Assembly: GCA_964472295.1 (NCBI GenBank)
Contig: CAYYJQ010000001.1
Location: 62,001 to 126,000 of the forward strand
Length of the DNA stretch: 64,000 nucleotides
Source: JAJRZX01 sp964472295
GTDB lineage: Bacteria; Desulfobacterota; GWC2-55-46; JADFVP01
Direction: 5' to 3'
The position numbers and the translations under genes were made by a program. Position 1 is the stretch's first letter, and each line of letters begins with the position of its first letter. This document shows, one piece after another, positions 6,662-15,432 of the stretch. The notes under the pieces are model-generated. The model searched no databases. It was not told where the DNA came from and saw only the letters and a list, made by a program, of their open reading frames with translations.

Positions 6662-7696
6662 CTACTTCCCGTGACATGTCCTGCATACGCCCGATGAAAA
6701 ATTCCCCCCAACACGCCTCAGGAAGAGCCCGTCCATATCATCCCAGTTCTTGAAGGTCTTCCTCGCCTCTCGCCAGCTCTTGTTATTAAAGTGAGGGTCA
6801 TGACAACTGGAACACTCTATTCTGCCGTCCCTCAGCAGATCTCCTATGGTGGCCGTATCGGAGATAAAACCCTTGATTGACCAGAGGTTTGGGATTCGCT
6901 CGGTAGGGGTCCTTAAACCAGCCACAAGGTTAATCCGGCTTATAATCGTTGATTTCTTCCTCAGTGAGGCGTACTGGCCGCCCCTGAAAAGCACATTTAC
7001 AGGGTGGTCGTCGGTAAGAAGCGGGCCGAGCAGAAGGCGTGTGCTCACAAGGGTCTGGTCCATCTTGGTCTCGTCCACAAGGAAACCCCACTGTCCAGGA
7101 GTTTTCTTCTGGGGCTCCCTCTTTTTTCCAGGCGAGCGGGCGACATTATCGGGAGCCGCCGTGCCGTCGTGACACGATAGGCAGGCAAGGGACGGAGACC
7201 CCAGCCCCACGGTGGATATCTTCGTGCCTTCAAGGCTCGTGCCATAGGCCGTGAAGTTCCTTGACGCCGCGGCGCCTCCCTCCCAGATAGGCCCGCCCTT
7301 GTCCGAGGGCCGGTGGGGGGTATGGCAGTATACGCAGATGTCAAAGGTAGTCTCTGTGCGCACATTGCCTCCGTATCTGCCAAGGTTGTGCCGCGAAAAA
7401 CCTATTCCATTGGCGGCGGAGCCCACATCATAGAATCCGGTAAAAAACCCATCGCGAGGGGAGGCGCCGCCCTGCGAGGCAGGGGCCGCCGATGCGGACG
7501 GGGCGGACGGGGCAGATGGTGCGGAAGCTACGACAGGGGCAAGGAGCGCCTCGGCGGCCTGTTCGGTAGCCGCGGCCCCTGAAGGCAGGGCCGTGCCCGC
7601 GGGGCTCGTGCCGGGCGCGCTGGTAACGCAGTAACCGGTCCGCGGGGAAAGGGCCGCAACGAGGAGAGATACAAATATTATAGAAAAAATCTTCAT
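6662..7696 (-). CDS. Secreted tetrahaem c-type cytochrome, paralogue with Ala/Ser/Pro linker
   Basis: The protein has 344 residues. A signal peptide is followed by a low-complexity Ala-Pro-Ser linker (about 25-80, with repeated APS units), then a cytochrome domain with CVYCH (121-125), CLSCH (172-176), CSSCH (295-299) and CRTCH (338-342). The whole protein has exactly eight histidines: one per CXXCH and four others (H103 in RHNLG, H128 in TPH, H231 in DDHPV, H302 in DPH). That equals the number needed for four bis-His haems. It is a clear paralogue of the protein at 2075-3064, with the same block order, including TTI-SRINL-AGL and TATIGDLLR. The linker and different leader suggest a different location or control. 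Confidence 0.85.
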   Translation of the reverse strand: MKIFSIIFVSLLVAALSPRTGYCVTSAPGTSPAGTALPSGAAATEQAAEALLAPVVASAPSAPSAPSASAAPASQGGASPRDGFFTGFYDVGSAANGIGFSRHNLGRYGGNVRTETTFDICVYCHTPHRPSDKGGPIWEGGAAASRNFTAYGTSLEGTKISTVGLGSPSLACLSCHDGTAAPDNVARSPGKKREPQKKTPGQWGFLVDETKMDQTLVSTRLLLGPLLTDDHPVNVLFRGGQYASLRKKSTIISRINLVAGLRTPTERIPNLWSIKGFISDTATIGDLLRDGRIECSSCHDPHFNNKSWREARKTFKNWDDMDGLFLRRVGGNFSSGVCRTCHGK

Positions 7697-8062
7697 GTCC
7701 CTGCCTTAAAACCCTGACATGGTCTCTTCTCAATTATTGAGTTCTGAAAACACGCGCCTTTAGGAAACATCCGGATAATTCGTCCCTGAATTATTCGGAT
7801 ATGTAGAAATCAACGGTCTCGGGAAAACCGGGGGCACAACACATAAGGACAACCAGGTGTTCGTGGAGGACGTCTCCCACCCCACGGCGCTGAATCACAC
7901 GCCCCTGGAACAACAGGGAACCAATAGGTATAGTTCCACTTTTTACATTTTACCACGGAAGAATGTAGGGCGCAAGGCTTTCTTGATTTGCCGGCCTCTC
8001 ACCTTGCGCAACGCCTCCTTCCCAGGTCCCTGGAGCGTCCCGTACTGACGGGAGTGTCCGCC
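7697..8062. other. Divergent intergenic region between cytochrome and tldD
   Basis: No convincing gene was found. On the minus side (7765-7800) lies an isolated hairpin of the dispersed repeat family (arms CCGAATAATTC and GAATTATCCGG around AGGGAC), 70 to 105 bases before the cytochrome start. On the plus side a TCCCGT-ACTG-ACGGGA hairpin lies at about 8037-8052, just before the tldD promoter. Confidence 0.45.
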
Positions 8063-8091
8063 TTGACGCCGCTCATTGCCATTGATATACT
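8063..8091 (+). promoter_or_regulatory. Predicted sigma-70 promoter of tldD
   Basis: A -35 TTGACG (8063-8068) is followed after 17 bases by a -10 TATACT (8086-8091). The expected start of transcription, near 8098, leaves a short leader with AAAGGAGG before ATG at 8129. This supports the shorter tldD start. Confidence 0.7.
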
Positions 8092-8128
8092 CTTCGGACT
8101 CAGGCACCTATATATAAAGGAGGCTTAT

Positions 8129-9517
8129 ATGGAACTCTGTTCCTCTCTCGACGCCGAGGCAATTCTGAAGACCGCTCTACAACGGGGCGGTGAGTTTGCC
8201 GAGATCTTTCTCGAGGAGACGGTCAAGACCACCATAGTCTGCGAGGACAGAAAGATGGAACAGGCCGTTACAGGCCTTGAGCGGGGGTGCGGCATAAGGG
8301 TGATAGCCGGGCTCCGCACCTACTACGCCCATACCAGTGAGATTACCCGCGAGGGACTCATTGAGCTCGCGGCCATGGTCTCAAAGGGGGTCGCAGAGGG
8401 TCTGCCCCCAGAAGACCTCCCGGCCATGAACCGCCAGAAGGCGCCGGGCTTTAGGCTCACAAAAAGACCGGACGGGGCGGAACTCGCCCTTAAGACCAGC
8501 CTTGTAAGGAAGGCCGAGAAGGCCGCCCGCGGGCTCGACAATAGGGTCTCGCAGGTAAAGGCCCTGTACTCCGAGAGCTCGCGGAAGATGACCATTGTAA
8601 ACTCGCTGGGCCAGTGGGTGGAAGAGGAAAAGACAGGCCTCGTCTTTTTCTGCTCGGCCATAGCCTCAGATGGGGAGGTAGTCCAGACAGGTTACGAGCC
8701 CCTTGGCGGGGCCGTGGGCCTTGAAATTTTCGACGAGACCCCTCCAGAAGAGATAGGCCTGATCGCGGCCAGAAGGGCCGTCCAGATGCTCGGGGCAAGG
8801 AGGGCGCCTGCCGGGAAGATGCCTGTAATCCTCTCGAGCGAGGCAGGGGGGACCATGATACACGAGGCCGTGGGACACGGCCTTGAGGCAGACCTTGCCC
8901 TTGGCGGGCTCTCCGTCTACTCTGGAAGGATAGGCGAGGAGGTGGCCTCTCCCCTCATAACCGTTATCGACGACGGCACAATCCCCTTTAAGAGAGGAAG
9001 CGCCTTCTTCGACGAAGAGGGTACGCCAACTGAAAAGACCGTCCTTATTAAAGACGGCGTATTAAGAGGATACATGCACGACAGGCTGAGCGCAATGAAG
9101 GCCGGGACCGTCTCCACGGGCAACGGAAGGCGCCAGTCCTACCGCTTCCGCCCCATACCACGCATGACCAACACCATGATAGCCCCGGGGAAATCCCGCC
9201 CCGAAGATATTATCCACTCCCTTGAAAAGGGCCTTTTCGTCAAAAAAATGGGCGGAGGGCAGGTAAATACCGTAAACGGAGACTTTGTCTTCGAGGTCAC
9301 AGAGGGCTTTCTCCTGGAAAAGGGCGCCATCGGCGAGCCCGTGCGCGGCGCGACCCTTACTGGAAATGGACCGGAAATACTCAGGACAATAGACATGGTT
9401 GGCTCTGACCTTGGCTTCGGCATAGGCACCTGCGGAAAGGACGGCCAGGGAGTGCCTGTAGCCGACGCCCAGCCCACGCTCCGGATACCGGCCATTACTG
9501 TTGGCGGTGGTATCTGA
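8129..9517 (+). CDS. tldD: Metalloprotease TldD
   Basis: The protein has 462 residues, normal for TldD. The zinc site HEAVGH (245-250) in GTMIHEAVGHGLEAD and the C-terminal GTCGKDGQGVPV block identify the family. TldD with TldE (PmbA) forms a cytosolic heterodimeric protease that degrades unfolded peptides and trims some peptide natural products. The partner tldE is not in the window. A longer frame begins at 7988, but a promoter and AAAGGAGG place the start at 8129. The gene is alone on its strand before the ATP synthase operon, separated by 169 bases with a new promoter. Confidence 0.93.
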   Translation: MELCSSLDAEAILKTALQRGGEFAEIFLEETVKTTIVCEDRKMEQAVTGLERGCGIRVIAGLRTYYAHTSEITREGLIELAAMVSKGVAEGLPPEDLPAMNRQKAPGFRLTKRPDGAELALKTSLVRKAEKAARGLDNRVSQVKALYSESSRKMTIVNSLGQWVEEEKTGLVFFCSAIASDGEVVQTGYEPLGGAVGLEIFDETPPEEIGLIAARRAVQMLGARRAPAGKMPVILSSEAGGTMIHEAVGHGLEADLALGGLSVYSGRIGEEVASPLITVIDDGTIPFKRGSAFFDEEGTPTEKTVLIKDGVLRGYMHDRLSAMKAGTVSTGNGRRQSYRFRPIPRMTNTMIAPGKSRPEDIIHSLEKGLFVKKMGGGQVNTVNGDFVFEVTEGFLLEKGAIGEPVRGATLTGNGPEILRTIDMVGSDLGFGIGTCGKDGQGVPVADAQPTLRIPAITVGGGI

Positions 9518-9566
9518 GAAGGGCAGAAGAAAGAAAGGGAAAACCCTCCTGTTTTCTATTATTATC

Positions 9567-9596
9567 TTGACAATTCCTTGGCGCATGTGTTAGGAA
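9567..9596 (+). promoter_or_regulatory. Predicted promoter of the ATP synthase operon
   Basis: A perfect -35 TTGACA (9567-9572) is followed after 18 bases by TAGGAA (9591-9596), a weak -10. It lies in an AT-rich gap 90 bases before the first ATP synthase gene. A small GGG-AAAA-CCC hairpin just upstream may end the tldD transcript. Confidence 0.5.
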
Positions 9597-9686
9597 TTTC
9601 GAGATTAATCTCAATTTTTAATTAATTGCAGGGCCACAAATCGGGGAGCGCAGGCGACTCCCCTTTGCTATCGGGAGAAAAACCTA

Positions 9687-10658
9687 ATGTTATCGCTGGA
9701 TCTCAGCATCCTCTACCAGATAATCGGCTTTTTTGTCCTCCTCTTTATCCTCAACAGGTTTCTCTTCAGACCCCTCTTAAAGGTAATGGAGGAAAGAGAC
9801 CGCCAGACCACGGGGACACTTAAAAAGGCCGAGGACATAGAAAAAGAGGTCTCCGAGGGCAAGGTAGCCTACGAGAAAAGGCTCCAGGAGGCGCGCATCA
9901 AGGGCTCTGAGGCAAGGCAGGTGATTAAACAGGAGGCCCTCGAAGAAGAAAAAAGGCTCCTTGAGGAGGCAGGCAAAGAGGCCTCTCTGGAGATTTCTTT
10001 CATGCGCGAGAAGATAGCGGGCGAGAAGGAGGCCGCCATGAAGGAACTCACCGAGGAGACAAAATCCATGTCGAGGAATATCGCCTCAAGGCTCCTCGAG
10101 AGAAAACTCGCCATAGTACTTCTGGCCGGGTTCCTCACATCCCTCCCCCTCATCGCAAACGCCGCCGAACACGCCGAGGAAGGCTGGCACGGCCTTGGCC
10201 TCTGGAAGGTAATCAACTTCCTGCTCCTCGTAGTGGGCCTCTACTTTGTATGGAAAAAGGTCCTCTGCGTGGCCCTTGACAAGCGTCAGGCAGATATAAA
10301 AAAGGCCATCAGCGAAGCGGCCAGAGTAAAAGAAGAGGCAGAAAAAGCCGCGGTCCAGTACAGGGAACAACTGGCGAACCTTGAATCAAGGCTGGCGTCC
10401 ATTACTGAAGAACTGCGTCTCGAGGGCGAGGAAGAGAAGCGGCGCATTATAGAAGAAGCCAAAAAGGCCGCCGAGAGGATTAAAGAACAGGCAAAGGTCT
10501 CGGCAGGGCAGGAAGTGAAAAAGGCCCAGATAGAGATACGCGCCGAGGTGGCCGAACTGGCCGTAAGACTCGCCCGCGATATTATCAAGGGAGAACTAAA
10601 GCCCGAAGACCAGCAGAGGCTTATAAAAGACTATATATCCAACCTGCGGCTCAACTGA
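9687..10658 (+). CDS. ATP synthase F0 subunits b' and b, fused in one frame
   Basis: One open frame of 323 residues contains two complete subunit b-type units. Residues 1-139 look like b' (AtpX): a membrane segment at about 8-27 with FLFRPLLKVMEERD, then a long charged coiled coil. Residues 140-323 look like b (AtpF): a signal-like hydrophobic segment (140-160, ending IANAA), a short loop, a membrane segment (174-190) and a coiled coil to the end. The stalk links F0 to F1. Three membrane spans keep both coiled coils on the cytoplasmic side, so the fusion is topologically sound. ANA-A resembles a signal peptidase I site, so cleavage into two chains is possible. A sequencing error removing a stop cannot be excluded. 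GGGAG precedes the start. Confidence 0.85.
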   Translation: MLSLDLSILYQIIGFFVLLFILNRFLFRPLLKVMEERDRQTTGTLKKAEDIEKEVSEGKVAYEKRLQEARIKGSEARQVIKQEALEEEKRLLEEAGKEASLEISFMREKIAGEKEAAMKELTEETKSMSRNIASRLLERKLAIVLLAGFLTSLPLIANAAEHAEEGWHGLGLWKVINFLLLVVGLYFVWKKVLCVALDKRQADIKKAISEAARVKEEAEKAAVQYREQLANLESRLASITEELRLEGEEEKRRIIEEAKKAAERIKEQAKVSAGQEVKKAQIEIRAEVAELAVRLARDIIKGELKPEDQQRLIKDYISNLRLN

Positions 10659-10780
10659 GAGGCCGGTCTGAAGAGGCAGGCCCTTTTTAGCGGAGGGACA
10701 ACGGCGATTTTTTATACGCCGGGTGCATCTTTAAATAAAGGAAGAGTGCGGGGCGGCGTGTATAAAAGCCCACGTTTGAG

Positions 10781-11326
10781 ATGAAACATACAGCCATTAC
10801 CAAGAAACTCGCCAGGGCCCTCATGGACGTTGCGAAGCAAGGGGAAGAGGCACGGGCCTTCGGTGAAGACCTTCAGAGGACAGCCGCGGTATTTCGCGAG
10901 AACTACGAACTTGCCGGCGCGCTCCTCAACCCCATGAACAGGCTCGAAGAGAGGCTCGCTCTCATGAAGGACGTGGCGCGAGCCCTTGAAGTCAGCCCGG
11001 CGGTGGAAAAATTCCTGGGCATCCTCGTTGAGACAAGACATATAGGGCTTATAGACGAGATAGAGGCCGCCTACGCGCGCCTCGACGACGAGCGCACGGG
11101 CAGGCTCAGAGCCACAATAGAGGCCCCGCAGGAACTATCAGAGGGACTCCTCGCTGAGATCAAGGCAAAACTCTCCGAAATCACGGGTAAGGTGGTGGTG
11201 CTTAAGTTTACCCAAGACCCCTCGCTCATAGGCGGCCTTGTCATAAAGATGGACAACACGGTCATAGACGGTAGCATCAGGACCCAGCTCGAGATCCTCA
11301 AGACAAGGATGATGGCAGAGGCCTGA
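10781..11326 (+). CDS. atpH: ATP synthase F1 subunit delta
   Basis: The protein has 181 residues, the usual length. It begins with the typical helical domain (AITKKLARALMDVA) and ends with the conserved DPSLIGGLVIKMDNTVIDGSI block that binds the stalk. Delta joins the b stalk to the top of the alpha3beta3 head. It follows the b'/b gene after 122 bases containing two small hairpins (CGGCG-CGCCG near 10700-10725). The ribosome site is weak, which may lower its yield relative to alpha and beta, as suits a subunit present once per complex. Confidence 0.95.
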   Translation: MKHTAITKKLARALMDVAKQGEEARAFGEDLQRTAAVFRENYELAGALLNPMNRLEERLALMKDVARALEVSPAVEKFLGILVETRHIGLIDEIEAAYARLDDERTGRLRATIEAPQELSEGLLAEIKAKLSEITGKVVVLKFTQDPSLIGGLVIKMDNTVIDGSIRTQLEILKTRMMAEA

Positions 11327-11474
11327 GACGCGGGCTTGAGACTTGAGACGACGAGAATAAAGGCGCGTTAAGGCCGCTTAAAAACCCAGAGCCAGGCTTT
11401 TAGAGGGTAAGCAGGGGCCTTGGATAGACATACTGATTAATTAAGAGGAAATCACTTTCAAGGGGTGGGATAAG

Positions 11475-12992
11475 ATGATAAAGGCAGAGGAGATAAGCAA
11501 CCTTATCAGGACCCGCATTGAGGGTTTTGAGAAAGAGGTGGACATCCAGGAGGTAGGCACAGTTATCTCCGTGGGTGACGGTGTGGCCAGGATATATGGC
11601 CTTGAGAAGGCCATGGCCGGAGAACTTGTGGAGTTCTCGGCAGGTCTCTACGGTATGGTCCTCAACCTCGAAGAGGACAACGTTGGTGTCACGGTCCTTG
11701 GAGAGGACTTTGGCATCAAGGAGGGCGACACGGTTAAGAGAACGGGAAGGATCGTCGAGATACCCGTTGGCGAGGCCCTCATGGGCCGCGTTGTAGACCC
11801 CCTCGGGAACCCCATTGACGACAAGGGTCCCATAGAGTCGGATACAAGAAGAAGAATTGAGATAAAGGCCCCGGGAATCGTGGCGAGAAAGTCCGTCAAG
11901 GAGCCGCTCCAGACAGGAATCAAGGCCATTGATGCCATGATACCCATTGGCAGAGGCCAGCGCGAGCTCATCATCGGCGACCGCCAGACCGGAAAGACGG
12001 CCATAGCCATTGACACCATCATCAACCAGAAGGGCCTCGACGTCTTCTGCATATACGTAGCCATTGGACAAAAACAGTCCACAGTGGCGCAGATAGTCAA
12101 GAAACTCTCTGAGCACGGCGCAATGGACTACACGGTAATTGTCGCGGCAACGGCCTCGAGCCCGGCGCCGCTTCAGTTCATAGCCCCTTACTCCGGGTGC
12201 ACCATAGGAGAGTACTTCCGCGACAAGGGCCAGCACGCCCTTATCATCTACGACGACCTATCAAAGCACGCCGTGGCCTACAGGCAGTTGTCGCTCCTAC
12301 TTCGCCGTCCCCCGGGTCGTGAGGCCTTCCCTGGAGACGTCTTCTATCTCCACTCAAGGCTCCTTGAGAGAGCCGCCAAACTCAGCGACGCCCTTGGCGG
12401 AGGCTCCCTTACGGCACTCCCTGTCATCGAGACACAGGCAGGTGACGTCTCGGCCTACATCCCCACAAACGTCATCTCCATCACAGACGGCCAGATATAC
12501 CTTGAATCCGACCTCTTCTACTCGGGCATAAGGCCTGCCATCAACGTTGGGCTCTCTGTCTCCCGAGTCGGTGGAAGCGCGCAGGTAAAGGGCATGAAGC
12601 AGGTAGCCGGAACCATGAGGCTCGAACTCGCCCAGTACAGGGAACTCGCGGCCTTTGCCCAATTCGGCTCTGACCTCGACCCCGCCACTCAGCGCCAGCT
12701 CGCCCGCGGCGAGCGCCTCGTCGAGATACTCAAGCAGAATCAGTACACGCCGCTCCCAGTAGAAAAACAGATTGTCGTAATTTTCGCCGCCACCAACGGC
12801 TATGTCGATGATTACCCGCCCGAGGATCTCGTGCGTTACGAGCAGGAACTCTACACCTTCTTCGAGACACGTCACCCGGAGATACTCGCCACGCTGGCCG
12901 AGAAAAAGGTCCTTGACGACACCATCAAGCCAAAGGTGGAGTCAGCCCTTAATGAACTCAAGGACCTCTTTGTATCGGGCGCGAAGAAGTAG
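11475..12992 (+). CDS. atpA: ATP synthase F1 subunit alpha
   Basis: The protein has 505 residues, the expected size. The nucleotide-binding P-loop GDRQTGKT, the LIIYDDLSKHA segment with the Walker B aspartate and the ALPVIETQAGDVSAYIPTNV block are all present. Alpha forms the alternating head with beta and holds the non-catalytic nucleotide sites. The start at 11475 has an AAGGGGTGGGA ribosome site eight bases upstream. It is the third gene of the operon, followed by gamma after 72 bases. Confidence 0.98.
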   Translation: MIKAEEISNLIRTRIEGFEKEVDIQEVGTVISVGDGVARIYGLEKAMAGELVEFSAGLYGMVLNLEEDNVGVTVLGEDFGIKEGDTVKRTGRIVEIPVGEALMGRVVDPLGNPIDDKGPIESDTRRRIEIKAPGIVARKSVKEPLQTGIKAIDAMIPIGRGQRELIIGDRQTGKTAIAIDTIINQKGLDVFCIYVAIGQKQSTVAQIVKKLSEHGAMDYTVIVAATASSPAPLQFIAPYSGCTIGEYFRDKGQHALIIYDDLSKHAVAYRQLSLLLRRPPGREAFPGDVFYLHSRLLERAAKLSDALGGGSLTALPVIETQAGDVSAYIPTNVISITDGQIYLESDLFYSGIRPAINVGLSVSRVGGSAQVKGMKQVAGTMRLELAQYRELAAFAQFGSDLDPATQRQLARGERLVEILKQNQYTPLPVEKQIVVIFAATNGYVDDYPPEDLVRYEQELYTFFETRHPEILATLAEKKVLDDTIKPKVESALNELKDLFVSGAKK

Positions 12993-13064
12993 GTGCAAAT
13001 CGGGGGCAGGTCTTACAGACCGGCCCAAGGACAATGGAGTCTCAGAGGAGTTTGACAAAGACCA

Positions 13065-13955
13065 ATGCCAGGCCTTAAGGACATACAACGCCGCATAAAG
13101 AGCGTCAAGAACACAGAGCAGATAACAAAGGCCATGAAGATGGTCTCCGCGGCAAAGCTTCGCCGCGCCCAGGAGAACATCGAGGCCGCCCGGCCCTATG
13201 CCGAGAAGATGCAGGAACTCGTCACATCCCTCGCATCAATGAGCAGTCCCGAGAGCCACCCTCTTCTTGCCGGTAAGGGCGGCCCAAAGGCGGGCCTTGT
13301 CCTCATCACCTCTGACCGCGGCCTCTGCGGCGGCTTCAACACATACCTGATCCGGAAGGCCGAGGAATTCATTGCCAATAGAACAGCGGGCGAGGTACAA
13401 CTCAGCATCACTGGGAAACGGGCTATTGACTTCTTCAAGAGACGGGACGTGCCCATGCTTGACTCAAAGCCCGCCACGTCAGGGACGCCTTCCTATGAGT
13501 CTGCGCGTGAAACCGCCCTTAAACTTATCGGGCTCTTCCTCTCCGGTGAGCTCGACGAGGTGCACATAATATACAGCCAGTTCGTATCAGCCCTCACACA
13601 GACCCCTGTGGTGCAGAGGCTCCTGCCCCTTGCCCCGCCTTCAGAGGAAGGAGCCCAGGGCGAAGAAGGGGCCGTTGCCGAGGGCGCCGGGGCCGTTGAG
13701 GTCCTTTACGAGCCATCAGTGGACAAGGTCCTTGAGAACCTTCTGCCAAAATACATCGAGGTCCAGATATACAGGGCCCTTCTTGAGTCCGCGGCAAGCG
13801 AGCACGGGGCCCGCATGACAGCCATGGACTCGGCCTCAAGAAATGCCGCGGAGATGATAGGCTCGCTGACGCTACGCTTCAACAGGCTCCGGCAGGCGGC
13901 CATTACAAGTGAACTAATGGAAATCATAAGCGGGTCCGAGGCCCTAAAATCCTGA
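13065..13955 (+). CDS. atpG: ATP synthase F1 subunit gamma
   Basis: The protein has 296 residues, a normal length. The N-terminal IQRRIKSVKNTEQITKAMKM helix and C-terminal helix ending RLRQAAITSELMEIISG are the family signatures; together they form the rotating central shaft. A small insert rich in Glu, Gly and Ala (about residues 190-210) lies in the middle domain. AGAGGAG lies 14 bases before the start, further than ideal, but the conserved N-terminus supports this ATG. It sits between alpha and beta as usual. Confidence 0.97.
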   Translation: MPGLKDIQRRIKSVKNTEQITKAMKMVSAAKLRRAQENIEAARPYAEKMQELVTSLASMSSPESHPLLAGKGGPKAGLVLITSDRGLCGGFNTYLIRKAEEFIANRTAGEVQLSITGKRAIDFFKRRDVPMLDSKPATSGTPSYESARETALKLIGLFLSGELDEVHIIYSQFVSALTQTPVVQRLLPLAPPSEEGAQGEEGAVAEGAGAVEVLYEPSVDKVLENLLPKYIEVQIYRALLESAASEHGARMTAMDSASRNAAEMIGSLTLRFNRLRQAAITSELMEIISGSEALKS

Positions 13956-14013
13956 TTTTTAGAACAGGCCCGTTAAAAAACTTTAGCGATAAAGCAGTAA
14001 GGAGGTCTCCTCA

Positions 14014-15432
14014 ATGAGCGAAAATATCGGCAAGATAACCCAGGTCATCGGACCGGTCCTTGATATATCCTTTCCGCCGGGAAAACTCCCTGCCATTTAC
14101 AACGCACTCAAGGTCACGAACACGGCCATTAGCGATAAAAAATGGAACCTCGTCGTAGAGGTAGCCCAGCACCTTGGCGACAACACCGTGCGGTGCATAG
14201 CCATGGACTCCACAGAGGGCCTTGTGCGGGGCGACGATGCCCTGGACACGGGCGAGGGAATAGCCGTTCCTGTAGGCACGGGCGTCCTCGGCAGGATACT
14301 CAACGTTGTCGGCGAGCCCGTTGACGAAATGGGACCTGTAAAGGCCGAAAAGACCTTTCCCATACACAGGCCGGCGCCTACATTCGCCGAGCAGTCAACG
14401 GAGATGGAGGTCTTCGAGACAGGCATCAAGGTCGTCGATCTTCTCACCCCCTACCTTAAGGGCGGAAAAATCGGCCTCTTCGGCGGCGCGGGCGTGGGAA
14501 AGACCGTCCTTATCATGGAACTCATCAACAACGTCGCCATGCAACACGGCGGATACTCTGTCTTCGGCGGCGTGGGCGAGAGGACGCGAGAAGGAAACGA
14601 CCTCTGGGAAGAGATGAAAGAGAGCGGAGTTATCGACAAGGCCGCCCTCGTATACGGACAGATGAACGAGCCGCCCGGCGCAAGGGCGCGCGTTGCCCTT
14701 ACGGCCCTTACCGAGGCCGAGTACTTCCGCGACGAAGAGGGCCAGGACGTTCTCCTCTTCATTGACAACATCTTCCGCTTCGTGCAGGCGAACTCCGAGG
14801 TCTCGGCCCTCCTTGGCCGTATCCCCTCTGCCGTTGGATACCAGCCAACGCTCTCAACAGACGTTGGAGAACTCCAGGAGCGCATCACCTCCACCACAAA
14901 GGGTTCCATCACATCGGTTCAGGCCATCTACGTCCCTGCCGATGACCTTACCGACCCGGCCCCGGCAACAACCTTCGCTCATCTTGACGCCACCACCGTT
15001 CTCTCGCGTCAGATAGCCGAGCTCGGCATCTACCCCGCTGTGGACCCCCTTGACTCCACCTCGCGTATCCTCGACCCCCAGATTATCGGCGAGGAACACT
15101 ACGGCGTGGCAAGGGAGATTCAGCAGATACTCCAGAAGTATAAAGACCTTCAGGACATCATCGCCATCCTCGGCATGGACGAACTCTCTGAAGACGACAA
15201 ACTCATCGTGGCCCGGGCAAGGAAGATACAGCGTTTCCTCTCCCAGCCCTTCTTCGTGGCCGAGCAGTTCACAGGCGCGCCCGGAAAGTATGTCTCCATA
15301 AAAGACACCATAAAGGGCTTTCAGGGCATCATTGAGGGCAAGTACGACGATATGCCCGAGCAGGCCTTCTACATGGTGGGCCCCATAGAAGAGGCCATAG
15401 AAAAGGCCGAAAAACTCAAGGCCGGCTCCTAA
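14014..15432 (+). CDS. atpD: ATP synthase F1 subunit beta
   Basis: The protein has 472 residues. The catalytic P-loop GGAGVGKT, the GERTREGNDL motif with the catalytic Glu, and the Walker B stretch VLLFIDNIFRFVQANSEVSA are intact. Beta holds the catalytic nucleotide sites. AAGGAGG nine bases before ATG at 14014 is the strongest ribosome site in the operon. It is followed by an unusually long, G-rich gap before epsilon. Confidence 0.98.
   Translation: MSENIGKITQVIGPVLDISFPPGKLPAIYNALKVTNTAISDKKWNLVVEVAQHLGDNTVRCIAMDSTEGLVRGDDALDTGEGIAVPVGTGVLGRILNVVGEPVDEMGPVKAEKTFPIHRPAPTFAEQSTEMEVFETGIKVVDLLTPYLKGGKIGLFGGAGVGKTVLIMELINNVAMQHGGYSVFGGVGERTREGNDLWEEMKESGVIDKAALVYGQMNEPPGARARVALTALTEAEYFRDEEGQDVLLFIDNIFRFVQANSEVSALLGRIPSAVGYQPTLSTDVGELQERITSTTKGSITSVQAIYVPADDLTDPAPATTFAHLDATTVLSRQIAELGIYPAVDPLDSTSRILDPQIIGEEHYGVAREIQQILQKYKDLQDIIAILGMDELSEDDKLIVARARKIQRFLSQPFFVAEQFTGAPGKYVSIKDTIKGFQGIIEGKYDDMPEQAFYMVGPIEEAIEKAEKLKAGS

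Noticed and set aside
7988..8128. 47-codon extension of tldD
   Set aside because: A promoter with 17-bp spacing and AAAGGAGG lie inside this stretch, so translation must begin at 8129.
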